From: DSWT01 sp035420085
Lineage (GTDB): Bacteria > Chloroflexota > Anaerolineae > B4-G1 > SLSP01
Length of the DNA: 64,000 nt
NCBI GenBank assembly: GCA_035420085.1
Contig: DAOLUH010000027.1
Location: forward strand, 1 to 64,000
Direction: 5' to 3'
Of this stretch, positions 14,891-22,891 are shown one piece after another. A program made the position numbers and the translations under genes. Position 1 is the first letter of the stretch, and every line of letters begins with the position of its first letter. Below the pieces are notes generated by a model that was given only the letters and a program-made list of their open reading frames with translations, had not been told where the DNA came from and did no database searches.

Positions 14891-17401
14891 TTGGACACTG
14901 AAAATGTAATCGGCACCGTCAGAACGGTAGACATTCAACACGAGATGCGCACGGCGTATCTCGATTACGCGATGAGCGTGATTGTGGCGCGTGCGCTGCC
15001 CGACGCGCGCGATGGCCTCAAGCCTGTGCAACGGCGCATCCTCTACGCGATGCACGACATGGGCGTGCGCCCTACCACCCCCCACAAGAAATCCGCCCGC
15101 ATCGTCGGTGAGGTGCTCGGTAAGTACCACCCCCACGGCGACTCTGCCGTTTATGAAGCGATGGCGCGCATGGCGCAGGATTTCTCCGTGCGCTATTTGT
15201 TGGTGGATGGGCAGGGCAACTTCGGCTCCATTGACGGCGATTCGCCTGCCGCGATGCGCTACACCGAGGCGCGACTCTCGCACATTGCGATGGAGCTACT
15301 CAACGACATTGAGAAAGACACCGTCGCCTGGGTGGATAACTTCGACGGCAGCCTGCAAGAGCCGTCCGTGCTGCCCGCCCGTTTGCCCAACCTGCTCGTC
15401 AATGGCGCGTCGGGCATCGCGGTGGGGATGGCGACCAACATCCCGCCGCACAACCTGGGGGAGATTGTGGATGCGGCGGTGCATATTCTCGATAACTGGG
15501 ACCGCCGCGAGGAAATCGGCGTCGAAGAGTTGATGGAGTACGTCAAAGGGCCGGATTTCCCCACCGGCGGGCAAATTCTGGGCCAGGAGCAGATCACCAA
15601 AGCCTACGCCACCGGGCGCGGCAAGGCCGTGGTGCGCGCCGTCGCCAACGTCGAAGAGATGCGCGGCGGGCGCTTCCGCATCGTCGTCACCGAAATCCCC
15701 TATCAACTAAACAAATCGAGCCTGCTGGAACGCATCGCCGCACTCGTCCGCGAAGGCAAGCTGGACGAGATCAGCGACCTGCGCGATGAATCCGATAAGC
15801 GCGGGATGAGCGTCATCATCGAACTCAAACGCGGCGCGCAGCCGCAGAAGGCGCTCAATCGCCTCTACAAGCACACGCCGCTGCAATCCACTTTCGGCAT
15901 CCAACTGCTGGCGCTGGTGGATGGCGTGCCGCGCATTATGCCGCTGCGGCGGCTGCTCCAGGTGTTCCTCGATCACCGCCTCGAGGTGCTGGTGCGCCGC
16001 GCGCAGTTCGACCTGAACAAGGCGCAGGCCCGCGCGCACATCGTCGAAGGGCTACTCATCGCCCTGGATCATCTGGACGCGATCATTAAGACCATCCGCG
16101 AAAGTCCAGATGTGGAAACGGCGCGCGACCGGCTGATGACGAATTTTGGGCTGAGCGAGGTGCAGGCGCAGGCGATCCTCGATATGCAGTTACGCCGCCT
16201 CACCGGACTGGAACGCCAGAAACTTGAGGAGGAGTACGCTGACCTGCTCAAGACCATCTCCTACCTGGAAGGGCTGCTCGCCTCGCCGCTACAACAGCGC
16301 GAGGTGATCCGCCAAGACCTGCTCGAGCTGCGCGAGCACTACGGCGACCCGCGCCGCACGGCCATTCGTCCCTTCGCGGACGCTTCCATTGACGAAGAAG
16401 ACCTGGTCGAGGAGGAAAGCGTCCTCATCTCCATCACGCAGCGCGGCTACATCAAGCGGATGCCGTGGACGACCTTCCGCGCGCAGGAACGCGGCGGGCG
16501 CGGCGTCATCGGCATGGCGACCGGCGACGAGGACGAGATCACCACGCTGCTCTCGGCGCACAGCCACGATACGGTGCTGTTCTTCACCAACAAGGGGAAG
16601 GTCTACCAGGAGAAGGTCTACCAGATTCCCGACGCCGGGCGCACGGCCAAAGGCTCGCTCATCGCCGGCATTCTGGCGGTGGAGGCCGAGGAGCGCGTTA
16701 CCGCCGTTGTGTCTGTTTCCAGCTTCGACGACGCCCAGTTCCTCTCGATGGTCACGCGGCAAGGGCGCATCAAGCGCGTGTCGCTGGCAGAGTTCAACGG
16801 CGTGCGGCCCAGCGGCTTGATCGCCATCTCGCTCAACGACGGCGACGAGTTGGGCTGGGTGCGACAAACACGCGGCAACGACGATCTCATCCTGGTGACG
16901 GAGCAGGGGCTGGGGCTGCGCTTCAACGAACAGGATGTGCGACCGATGGGGCGGACGGCGGCGGGCGTCATTGCCATCCGCCTGGAAGAGGGCGACCGAC
17001 TGACCATCGCCGAGGTGGTGGAGCCGAATGGGGCGCTGTTCCTGGCCTCGCTGAAGGGGTACGGGCGCTGCACGGCGCTGGACGAATTCCGCACGCAGGG
17101 GCGCGGCGGCAAAGGCGTCTACGCCTACCGTGTCAACGACAAGACCGGTCCTGTGGTGGATGGCCGCGTCGTGCAGGATGACGACGAAGTGACGTTGATG
17201 TCTGAGAACGGCATTGTGCTGCGCACCCGCGTGGACAAAATCCCCAAGATGGGGCGCTACACGCGCGGCGTGCAGATGATGCATCTGAACAACGGCGACC
17301 GGGTGGCGACCATCGCCCGCTTGCCCAGCGGCGGCGAAAACGGCGGCAACGGCGCGCGCGTCAACAGCGCCGAAACCGCCGATCTAGAGGCAGACCTTTA
17401 G
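14891..17401 (+). CDS. gyrA: DNA gyrase subunit A
   Basis: An 836-residue type II topoisomerase subunit that breaks and rejoins DNA, working with GyrB. The N-terminal domain begins MRTAYLDYAMSVIVARALPD. The quinolone region reads HPHGDSAVYEAM (Ser at the 83-equivalent, Glu at 87, so not a resistance-type Ser change). The catalytic Tyr is in MRYTEARL. The C-terminal beta-pinwheel carries GyrA-box-like ERGGRG and a second GRGGKG. Full length. Start is TTG at 14891 because GGAGG lies 10 nt upstream; the TTG at 14882 is one base from it. No gyrB neighbour in this window. ParC is a formal alternative, but the box motifs favour GyrA. Confidence 0.93.
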   Translation: MDTENVIGTVRTVDIQHEMRTAYLDYAMSVIVARALPDARDGLKPVQRRILYAMHDMGVRPTTPHKKSARIVGEVLGKYHPHGDSAVYEAMARMAQDFSVRYLLVDGQGNFGSIDGDSPAAMRYTEARLSHIAMELLNDIEKDTVAWVDNFDGSLQEPSVLPARLPNLLVNGASGIAVGMATNIPPHNLGEIVDAAVHILDNWDRREEIGVEELMEYVKGPDFPTGGQILGQEQITKAYATGRGKAVVRAVANVEEMRGGRFRIVVTEIPYQLNKSSLLERIAALVREGKLDEISDLRDESDKRGMSVIIELKRGAQPQKALNRLYKHTPLQSTFGIQLLALVDGVPRIMPLRRLLQVFLDHRLEVLVRRAQFDLNKAQARAHIVEGLLIALDHLDAIIKTIRESPDVETARDRLMTNFGLSEVQAQAILDMQLRRLTGLERQKLEEEYADLLKTISYLEGLLASPLQQREVIRQDLLELREHYGDPRRTAIRPFADASIDEEDLVEEESVLISITQRGYIKRMPWTTFRAQERGGRGVIGMATGDEDEITTLLSAHSHDTVLFFTNKGKVYQEKVYQIPDAGRTAKGSLIAGILAVEAEERVTAVVSVSSFDDAQFLSMVTRQGRIKRVSLAEFNGVRPSGLIAISLNDGDELGWVRQTRGNDDLILVTEQGLGLRFNEQDVRPMGRTAAGVIAIRLEEGDRLTIAEVVEPNGALFLASLKGYGRCTALDEFRTQGRGGKGVYAYRVNDKTGPVVDGRVVQDDDEVTLMSENGIVLRTRVDKIPKMGRYTRGVQMMHLNNGDRVATIARLPSGGENGGNGARVNSAETADLEADL

Positions 17402-17409
17402 CGGCCAAT

Positions 17410-17441
17410 GTTGGAACGTTCAAACGTTTGAACGTTCCAAC
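17410..17441. repeat. 32-bp perfect palindrome
   Basis: Positions 17410-17441 form a loop-less perfect palindrome built from GGAACGTT and AACGTTTG words around TTCAAACGTTTGAA. It sits between the gyrA stop and the Schlafen-gene start. It could be a regulator binding site, a cruciform-prone element or part of the gyrA terminator; no T-run follows. Confidence 0.75.
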
Positions 17442-17461
17442 GTTCCCAGAGGAGCGTGACG

Positions 17462-18829
17462 ATGCGTGATACCATCCAACCCCACTCCAGCCAATTGACG
17501 GCGCTGCTGCCCACCGCCGACGCCGCACTGCTGGCCGAAACGCTGACGGCGTTCGCCAATGCCGATGGTGGCACAGTCTATATCGGCGTCAGTGAGGGCG
17601 GCGCGCCTACCGGCGATCTGTACCCTGAGGAGTTCGGCGAAGTCGTGCAGCAGGCCGAGATTCTGTGCCGCCCGCCGGTCGCCGTGGCGTGGGAGCAGGT
17701 GGAGGCCGGCGGGGCGTTCGTCTTCGTGGGGCGCGTGCAGCGCAGTGTCGAACTGCACACGCTGCACGATGGGCGGGTGCTTGTTCGCACCGGCGTAGAG
17801 AACCGCCCGCTCACCGGCGAGCAGTTGCAACAGATCACCGCCAGCCGTACCACCGGTGAATACGAGGCTGAACCGGTGCCCGGCGCAACGCGCACCGACC
17901 TCGACCCCGACACGCTGCGCGAATTTGTCGAGATGTGGGAGAAACGGCAAGGCCGTCCATTGAGCCGCCCGCTTGATGACGTGCTCGTGGAAATGGGTTG
18001 GTTGCTTTCCAGCGGACAGCCTACCGTGGCGGGCATTTTGTTGTTCGGTAAGAAGCCGCAGGCGTTCATCCCCCGCAGCAGTCTGACGTTCGTGCGCTTT
18101 GACGGCACCCAGGTTCATAAAGACAGCGGCGAGCCGGGCTACGGGCGGCGCGTGGAGTTCGATGGGCCGCTGGCGCACATCATCCGGCGCGCGTGGGACA
18201 TTTTGCAGGCCGAGATTCGCGTGGGCGCGGTGGTGCGCGGCCTGGAACGCCGTGAGCAGTGGCAGTACCCGCCGACCGCCATCCGCGAGGCATTGGTCAA
18301 CGCCGTGGCGCACCGCGACTACCGTGTGCGCGGGCGCGCCATCGAAGTGCGCATGTTCGCCGACCGGCTGGAGATTTCCAGTCCCGGCGGGCTGCCCGGC
18401 TACATCACCATTGACAACATCGTGGATGAGCATTTCTCGCGCAATCCGCGCATCGTCAACGGGCTGTACCAGTGGGGCTACATCGAAGAGCTAGGGCTTG
18501 GCGTAGACCTGATGATCCAGGATATGGTGAACGCCGGCCATCCGCCACCGCAGTTCCGGCCCACGGAGTATTCGTTCACCGTCATCTTCGAGAACGTCCA
18601 GCAGCGCGCGCCTCTGTTGCCGGTCAGCGCCGACGTGACGATGAATGAGCGTCAAGCCAAAGCGCTGGCCTACCTGCAACAGAACGACCGCATCACCAAC
18701 CGCGACTACCAGGCCCTCTGCCCCGATGTCACCGCCGAAACCCTGCGCCTTGATCTGGCGGACATGGTTGAGCGCGGCGTGCTGCTCAAGATTGGGGAAA
18801 AGCGGGGGACGTATTACATTCTGAAGTAG
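17462..18829 (+). CDS. Schlafen-AlbA_2-domain protein with HATPase-like and winged-helix parts
   Basis: A 455-residue protein. The N-terminal AlbA_2/Schlafen domain (about 1-130) includes FANADGGTVYIGVSEGG, the signature of this family. The middle (about 240-390) has REALVNAVAHRDYRVRGRAIEVRMFADRLEISSPGGLPG, the HATPase_c_4 region typical of RecG-like putative transcriptional regulators, then SRNPRIVNGLYQWGYIEELGLGVDLMI. The C-terminus (about 395-455) resembles a winged helix (NERQAKALAYLQQNDRITNRDYQ). Such proteins are annotated as regulators or helicase-related and are sometimes found near defence loci; the function here is not known. ATG 17462 follows GGAG by 7 nt; an upstream GTG lacks spacing. 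Preceded by a 32-bp palindrome. Confidence 0.8.
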   Translation: MRDTIQPHSSQLTALLPTADAALLAETLTAFANADGGTVYIGVSEGGAPTGDLYPEEFGEVVQQAEILCRPPVAVAWEQVEAGGAFVFVGRVQRSVELHTLHDGRVLVRTGVENRPLTGEQLQQITASRTTGEYEAEPVPGATRTDLDPDTLREFVEMWEKRQGRPLSRPLDDVLVEMGWLLSSGQPTVAGILLFGKKPQAFIPRSSLTFVRFDGTQVHKDSGEPGYGRRVEFDGPLAHIIRRAWDILQAEIRVGAVVRGLERREQWQYPPTAIREALVNAVAHRDYRVRGRAIEVRMFADRLEISSPGGLPGYITIDNIVDEHFSRNPRIVNGLYQWGYIEELGLGVDLMIQDMVNAGHPPPQFRPTEYSFTVIFENVQQRAPLLPVSADVTMNERQAKALAYLQQNDRITNRDYQALCPDVTAETLRLDLADMVERGVLLKIGEKRGTYYILK

Positions 18830-18987
18830 GGAGTGGGGAGTGGGGGGTAAGGGAGTGAGGGGTGAGGGAGTGAGGGGGTGAGGGAGTGAGGGAGTGAGGG
18901 AGTAAGTTGAGTTCTGAGCAGTATCACTCCCCTACACCCTACACTCTACACCCTACACCCTACTTCCTACTCCCTACCCCCCCCTCC
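18830..18987. other. Purine-rich then pyrimidine-rich tract between convergent genes
   Basis: Positions about 18830-18905 on the plus strand are G-rich with repeated GGGAGTGAGG words; about 18928-18995 are C-rich (CTACACCCTACACTCTACACCC, CTCCCTACCCCCC). The halves are roughly complementary. The G-rich half has runs of three or more G in close spacing, so a G-quadruplex is possible on one strand. It lies between the Schlafen gene and the ABC permease, convergent, and could act as a bidirectional terminator. Confidence 0.55.
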
Positions 18988-20238
18988 TTACTCCCTTCCT
19001 CTTTTGAATTCCTCAACCACGCGCGCCCAGTTCATACTCGCGCTGGAAAGCAGCGTGTCGGCGCGGAAGAAGCGGGCGGCGAGCAGGACGAAGAGGTACG
19101 TCGTCGCGGCCAGGGCTGCCAGGCCGACCAACGGTTGCCAGAGCGGAACGCCGCCGGCCGCCAGGCGCGGCAGCATCGAGGTCGGCGCAGTCAGCGGGAA
19201 CAGGCTCACGATGGTCGCCAGCAAGCCGTTTGGCGCTTCGATGAAGACGCTGTTGAGCCACAAGGGCAGCATCAACGGCAGCATGGCGAGGAAGGTGAAC
19301 TGCCCGGTCTCGCGGGTGTTCGGGGCCAGCGCGCCAATCGCGCCGAGCAGCGAGGCGTAGAGGACGTAGCCGAGCACGAAATAGAGCATGCCCCACACCG
19401 CAAACCCCTGCGGCAACGTGATGCTGCCAATGAAGATGCCGAACGATGCCAGCGCCGAGCCGCCGCGATTCAGCGTCAGGTAGCTGCCGCCGAGCCAGAC
19501 CGCCATTTGCAGCAACGCCACCGCGCCCAGACCGAGCACCTTCCCTAGCATCAGATCGCGCGGGCGCAGGCTCACCAGCAGCACTTCCACCGTCTGGTTC
19601 TCCTTCTCCCGCGAGACGCTCCGCAACATAAAGCCGCTGCTCATCGTCAGCACGAAGAAGAAGATGAAGAGCACGCCGTAACCGACGATGAAGCGCGTTC
19701 CGTAGTCCTGGTTGACATTCGCGTCCGGCGCTTCGACGGCGGTGGTTTCCACGCTGAAGAGGGGTGTAGCGACCCGTTTGGCTAACGCCGCATCGCCCAC
19801 CAGGTTGTAACTCAGAATGTAGCGGAAGATGTCAATCGTGCTGAGGTTGCTGAAGGGCGCAAATTCTTGCTCCACCGCTACCAGGTTACCGGTCGCCACG
19901 TAATCCGCGGGGATGATGTAAAACTCGCGCAGTTGCCCGTCCGCCAGGGCCGCGCGCGCGGTCTCTTCGTCGGGGAACGCCTGTGCCAGAGCCATGGGGA
20001 TCTCAGGCGGCAGCGCTTTGATCAGCCCGGCGTGATCCACATAGCCGATAGCCAGCGCGCCGGTCTCCCCCTGCGACAGCACGTCCTCTTCGCTCTCGAA
20101 GGCGCTGCGGCTGAGGAGTTGCGCGCCGAAGGTAAAGACCATGATGACGGCCGGCAGGAGAAATGTCGTCAGCCAGAATGAGGGCCTGCCCAGTGTGGTA
20201 CGAATCTCGTGTTTGATGACGATCATAACGTTACGCAT
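18988..20238 (-). CDS. ABC-2 family transporter permease (second subunit)
   Basis: A 416-residue inner-membrane protein of the ABC-2/NatB type. The N-terminal cytoplasmic helix KHEIRTTLGRPSFWLTTFLLP leads into the first membrane helix. A large external domain of about 190 residues follows (GYVDHAGLIKALPPEIP...), then a cluster of about five helices (FIVGYGVLFIFFFVLTM, LGAVALLQMAVWLG and others). The signature turn SGFMLRSVSREKENQTVEVLL precedes helix two and is shared with the upstream permease. Start 20238 was chosen because GAGGTG is 5 nt upstream. It lies 16 nt after the previous permease gene, so the exporter is a two-permease, one-ATPase operon. Substrate unknown; sodium, drugs or lipids are options. 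Confidence 0.85.
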   Translation of the reverse strand: MRNVMIVIKHEIRTTLGRPSFWLTTFLLPAVIMVFTFGAQLLSRSAFESEEDVLSQGETGALAIGYVDHAGLIKALPPEIPMALAQAFPDEETARAALADGQLREFYIIPADYVATGNLVAVEQEFAPFSNLSTIDIFRYILSYNLVGDAALAKRVATPLFSVETTAVEAPDANVNQDYGTRFIVGYGVLFIFFFVLTMSSGFMLRSVSREKENQTVEVLLVSLRPRDLMLGKVLGLGAVALLQMAVWLGGSYLTLNRGGSALASFGIFIGSITLPQGFAVWGMLYFVLGYVLYASLLGAIGALAPNTRETGQFTFLAMLPLMLPLWLNSVFIEAPNGLLATIVSLFPLTAPTSMLPRLAAGGVPLWQPLVGLAALAATTYLFVLLAARFFRADTLLSSASMNWARVVEEFKRGRE

Positions 20239-20254
20239 CATTTCACCTCGTTCA

Positions 20255-21481
20255 TCAGCGCGCCGCGCGCACACCATTGCCGCGCAGCGACGCGATAATG
20301 GTCTTCACATTCAAATTCTGCCCGTAGCGCAGCATCCCCAGGCGGAAGATGCGCGCCGCGAGCCACACACTCACCACAGCGGACGTGACCGACAGCACCC
20401 AGCTCACCGCCAGTTGCCACAGCGGCACCGTCGTCATCGCCCAGCGCATAGTGATGGTGACGAAGGCCGTCGTCGGAAACAGCGTCAAGATGATGAGCAA
20501 CGGGCTGTTGGGCTTCTCCATAATCACTGCAAGGAAAAAGAAGGGTAGGGTGAAGAAGAGGTTGAGGATGCCCGTGATCTGCTGACCCTGGCGCAGGTCG
20601 GTGACCATGCCGCCCACGGCGGTCATCAGCCCGGCGATCAGCGCGTAGGCTGGCACGAAGAACAGCACGGCGACGCCGACAAACGACCACGGGACGCGCA
20701 CTCCCCGCACTTCTGGTACGAACGGCGCTGCCGCGAGCAACGCGAGCACGCCGGTGAGCACCCAGATGCCCAATTGCGTCAGCCCGACGCTCATCAAGCC
20801 CACCGCTTTACCGCCGATCAGCTCTTCGGGGCGGATGGACGTGGCGAGCACTTCGATGGTGCGATTTTCCTTCTCGTCGGTCACGGCCTGGAGCATGTAG
20901 CTGCCGGCGTTCAGCACCGCGAAGACGAAGAAGAACGCCGCCACGAACGGCACGATAAAGCTCACGACATTGTTGCTATCCAGTTCCCGGCTCCCATCGC
21001 TGGAGCGGAACGTCACATCGGAGCCTTCCAGCAGCCGGCGTTGAACGTCGGCAGGGTGATCGGCAAGCAGGTTCGCCCGTAAGAAGTCCGCGAAATCCTC
21101 TTGCACCATTTCGCCGGGCCGTTTGTCGCGGAAGAAAAGCTGGACGCGCCCGGATTGCACGTAATCGGCCGGCACGACGTAGTACGCCTGGATGGTGTTA
21201 GCTTCCAGGGCAGTCTGCGCGGCGGCCTCGTCGGCGAAGGCGCGGATGGCGACGGGCCGCTCGCCCTTGTCGGGCGCGGGCGGCGTCACGGATGCACTCA
21301 GGATGCCCGTGTGATCCACGTAGCCGAGCGGCAGATTCCCGCGCTGCCCTATCGCTGCCAGGATGCTCACCGCCATCACCACGATAATCAACACCGGGAT
21401 GCCAAGCGTGCCGAACAGAAACGACTTCTGCCGGACAATCTTCAAGTATTCGTGTTTGGCAACCAACCACAGGTTACGCAT
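20255..21481 (-). CDS. ABC-2 family transporter permease (first subunit)
   Basis: A 408-residue paralogue of the next gene, with the same plan: N-terminal KHEYLKIVRQKSFLFGTLGIPVLIIVV, an external domain (about 45-170), then helices with NAGSYMLQAVTDEKENRTIEVLATSIRPEELIGGK and hydrophobic segments FVPAYALIAGLMTAVGGM and LFFTLPFFFLAVIM. Start 21481 (MRNLWLVAKH) has GGAGG six bases upstream and overlaps the ATPase gene by 8 nt, a strong sign of one operon. Likely forms a heterodimer with its neighbour. The external loops are Asp/Pro-rich. Confidence 0.87.
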   Translation of the reverse strand: MRNLWLVAKHEYLKIVRQKSFLFGTLGIPVLIIVVMAVSILAAIGQRGNLPLGYVDHTGILSASVTPPAPDKGERPVAIRAFADEAAAQTALEANTIQAYYVVPADYVQSGRVQLFFRDKRPGEMVQEDFADFLRANLLADHPADVQRRLLEGSDVTFRSSDGSRELDSNNVVSFIVPFVAAFFFVFAVLNAGSYMLQAVTDEKENRTIEVLATSIRPEELIGGKAVGLMSVGLTQLGIWVLTGVLALLAAAPFVPEVRGVRVPWSFVGVAVLFFVPAYALIAGLMTAVGGMVTDLRQGQQITGILNLFFTLPFFFLAVIMEKPNSPLLIILTLFPTTAFVTITMRWAMTTVPLWQLAVSWVLSVTSAVVSVWLAARIFRLGMLRYGQNLNVKTIIASLRGNGVRAAR

Positions 21482-22391
21482 CTGCTGCCTCCTCGTGTCC
21501 GGCGCCCTGTACCACGGTGACGAAGATGTCTTCGAGCGACGGCTCGGCGATCTCAAACCGCTCCAGCTTGACGCTGTCCTGGCGCATAATTGCCCGCAGC
21601 ACGTCCTGCGAATCCACACCCGCGTCCAATGTCAGGTTCCACGTCCCGTTGTGACGGCGTGCTTCTAACACCCCGGGCAGATGGGTGAAGTCGCCCTGTC
21701 CCTCGATGGTCAGCGCGTTGCCGGCGAAGTCGCGCTTGATCTGGGCCACCTCGCCGTAGAGGACGGTGCGCCCGTGGTTGATGAGCACGATGCGGTTGCA
21801 CAGCGCCTCGACCTGGTGCATCTGGTGCGCCGACATGATGATCGTTTTCCCTTGCTGGCGCAGCTCCTCGATGATGTCCTTCACCAGGCGCGTGTTCACC
21901 GGGTCCAGCCCCGAAAACGGCTCATCCACCACCAGCAAATCCGGGTCGTGCAACAGTGTAGCGATCAGTTGCGCCTTCTGTTGCATACCCTTGCTGAGGT
22001 TCTGGATTTTCTGTTGGCGATAATCCTGAAGATCGAAACGCTCCAGCCAGGGGCCTAATCGCGCGCGCGCCGTGGCCTCGTCAATGCCCTTGAGCGTCGC
22101 CAGGAAGATCAATGTGGGTTCCAGCTTGAGATCCTTGTAGAGGCCGCGCTCCTCCGGCATATAGCCGATGCGGTTTTTCTTCGCCTCGGTCAACTTGCCG
22201 TCGAAGATGCTGATCTCGCCGCCATCGGGGCGGAAAATATCCAACATCATGCGGATCGTCGTCGTCTTGCCCGCGCCGTTTGGCCCCAACAGGCCAAACA
22301 CTTCGCCGGGGTAGACCTCAAAGGAAACATCCTGTACGGCCTTGACCTCACCGAACGCCTTACTCACGTGTGAAACTTGCACTGTGCTCAT
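21474..22391 (-). CDS. ABC transporter ATP-binding protein (NatA-like)
   Basis: A 305-residue ATPase that drives the two permeases encoded downstream. Walker A is GLLGPNGAGKTTTIRM (about 34-49), the signature is NLSKGMQQKAQL (about 133-144), Walker B is DLLVVDEPFSGLDP (about 154-167), and the switch H is in IMSAHQMHQVEAL. The C-terminal extension of about 90 residues is usual for NatA/drug-efflux ATPases. Start ATG 22391 follows AGGAGG by 8 nt. The leader upstream carries a perfect 54-bp palindrome. First gene of the exporter operon. The sequence alone does not give the substrate. Confidence 0.92.
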   Translation of the reverse strand: MSTVQVSHVSKAFGEVKAVQDVSFEVYPGEVFGLLGPNGAGKTTTIRMMLDIFRPDGGEISIFDGKLTEAKKNRIGYMPEERGLYKDLKLEPTLIFLATLKGIDEATARARLGPWLERFDLQDYRQQKIQNLSKGMQQKAQLIATLLHDPDLLVVDEPFSGLDPVNTRLVKDIIEELRQQGKTIIMSAHQMHQVEALCNRIVLINHGRTVLYGEVAQIKRDFAGNALTIEGQGDFTHLPGVLEARRHNGTWNLTLDAGVDSQDVLRAIMRQDSVKLERFEIAEPSLEDIFVTVVQGAGHEEAADA

Positions 22392-22417
22392 TGAAACTGC
22401 CTCCTGAATCTGAATCT

Positions 22418-22471
22418 GAATCATGAATCACGAATCATGAATCATGATTCATGATTCGTGATTCATGATTC
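22418..22471. repeat. 54-bp perfect palindrome
   Basis: Loop-less palindrome made of iterated ATGAATC/GATTCAT words (ATGAATCACGAATCATGAAT and its complement), just upstream of the ABC ATPase start. It contains several near-identical half sites, so it could bind a dimeric regulator, or form a cruciform. Confidence 0.8.
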
Positions 22472-22570
22472 GCTTGTGTGTCGAGGTTATTATAAACGAA
22501 ATGGGACAAAACGGCATTGCACGTTAGAACGAATTCTGACCTGTACTTTTGACCAGGATAGAATCTCCGT

Positions 22571-22860
22571 TGCTCAGTGCCCTCGTCTCGGGGGCGCGCA
22601 CGGCGCACGTCGGGCCGCCATAGCCCGTTCCCGAGACGGGAACGGGAGCGTGATCTGCCCCCGAGACGGGGTCAGTGAGCGCAGATCAACGCACACCTCT
22701 TGCTCAGCGCCCCCGTCTCGGGGGCGCGCACGGCGCACGTCGGGCCGCCATAGCCCGTTCCCGAGACGGGAACGGGAGCGTGATCTGCCCCCGAGACGGG
22801 GTCAGTGAGCGCAGATCAACGCACACCTCTTGCTCAGCGCCCCCGTCTCGGGGGCGCGCA
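22571..22860. repeat. 130-bp tandem repeat (2.2 copies) carrying AGA/TCT-triloop hairpins, locus B
   Basis: Unit 1 22571-22700, unit 2 22701-22830, partial unit 3 22831-22860. Units 1 and 2 differ by two T/C changes, one of which turns a G:C into a G:U pair in the stem. Each unit has three hairpins: GCCCCCG-TCT-CGGGGGC (22579-22595 in unit 1), a 10-bp stem beginning CCCGTTCCCG with AGA loop (22624-22646), and CCCCG-AGA-CGGGG (22659-22671). Homologous to 46270-46338 on the other strand. Confidence 0.88.
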
Positions 22861-22875
22861 AGGATAGCGTGCTTA

Positions 22876-22884
22876 TGGTACAAT
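22876..22884 (+). promoter_or_regulatory. Extended -10 promoter of a leaderless cyclase gene
   Basis: TGGTACAAT forms an extended -10 (TGnTACAAT-type). The ATG at 22892 begins 8 nt after its last base, where transcription would be expected to start, and no ribosome binding site lies between. This suggests a leaderless transcript. Confidence 0.6.
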
Positions 22885-22891
22885 AGCCACT

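Larger units (their letters stand above)
22392..22891. other. 500-nt divergent intergenic region
   Basis: No real gene was found here. The region holds, in order, a 54-bp palindrome (22418-22471), 2.2 tandem copies of a 130-bp unit with seven AGA/TCT-triloop hairpins (22571-22860), and an extended -10 promoter (22876-22884) for the cyclase gene. Reading frames across the tandem repeat are artefacts of repetition. Confidence 0.85.
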
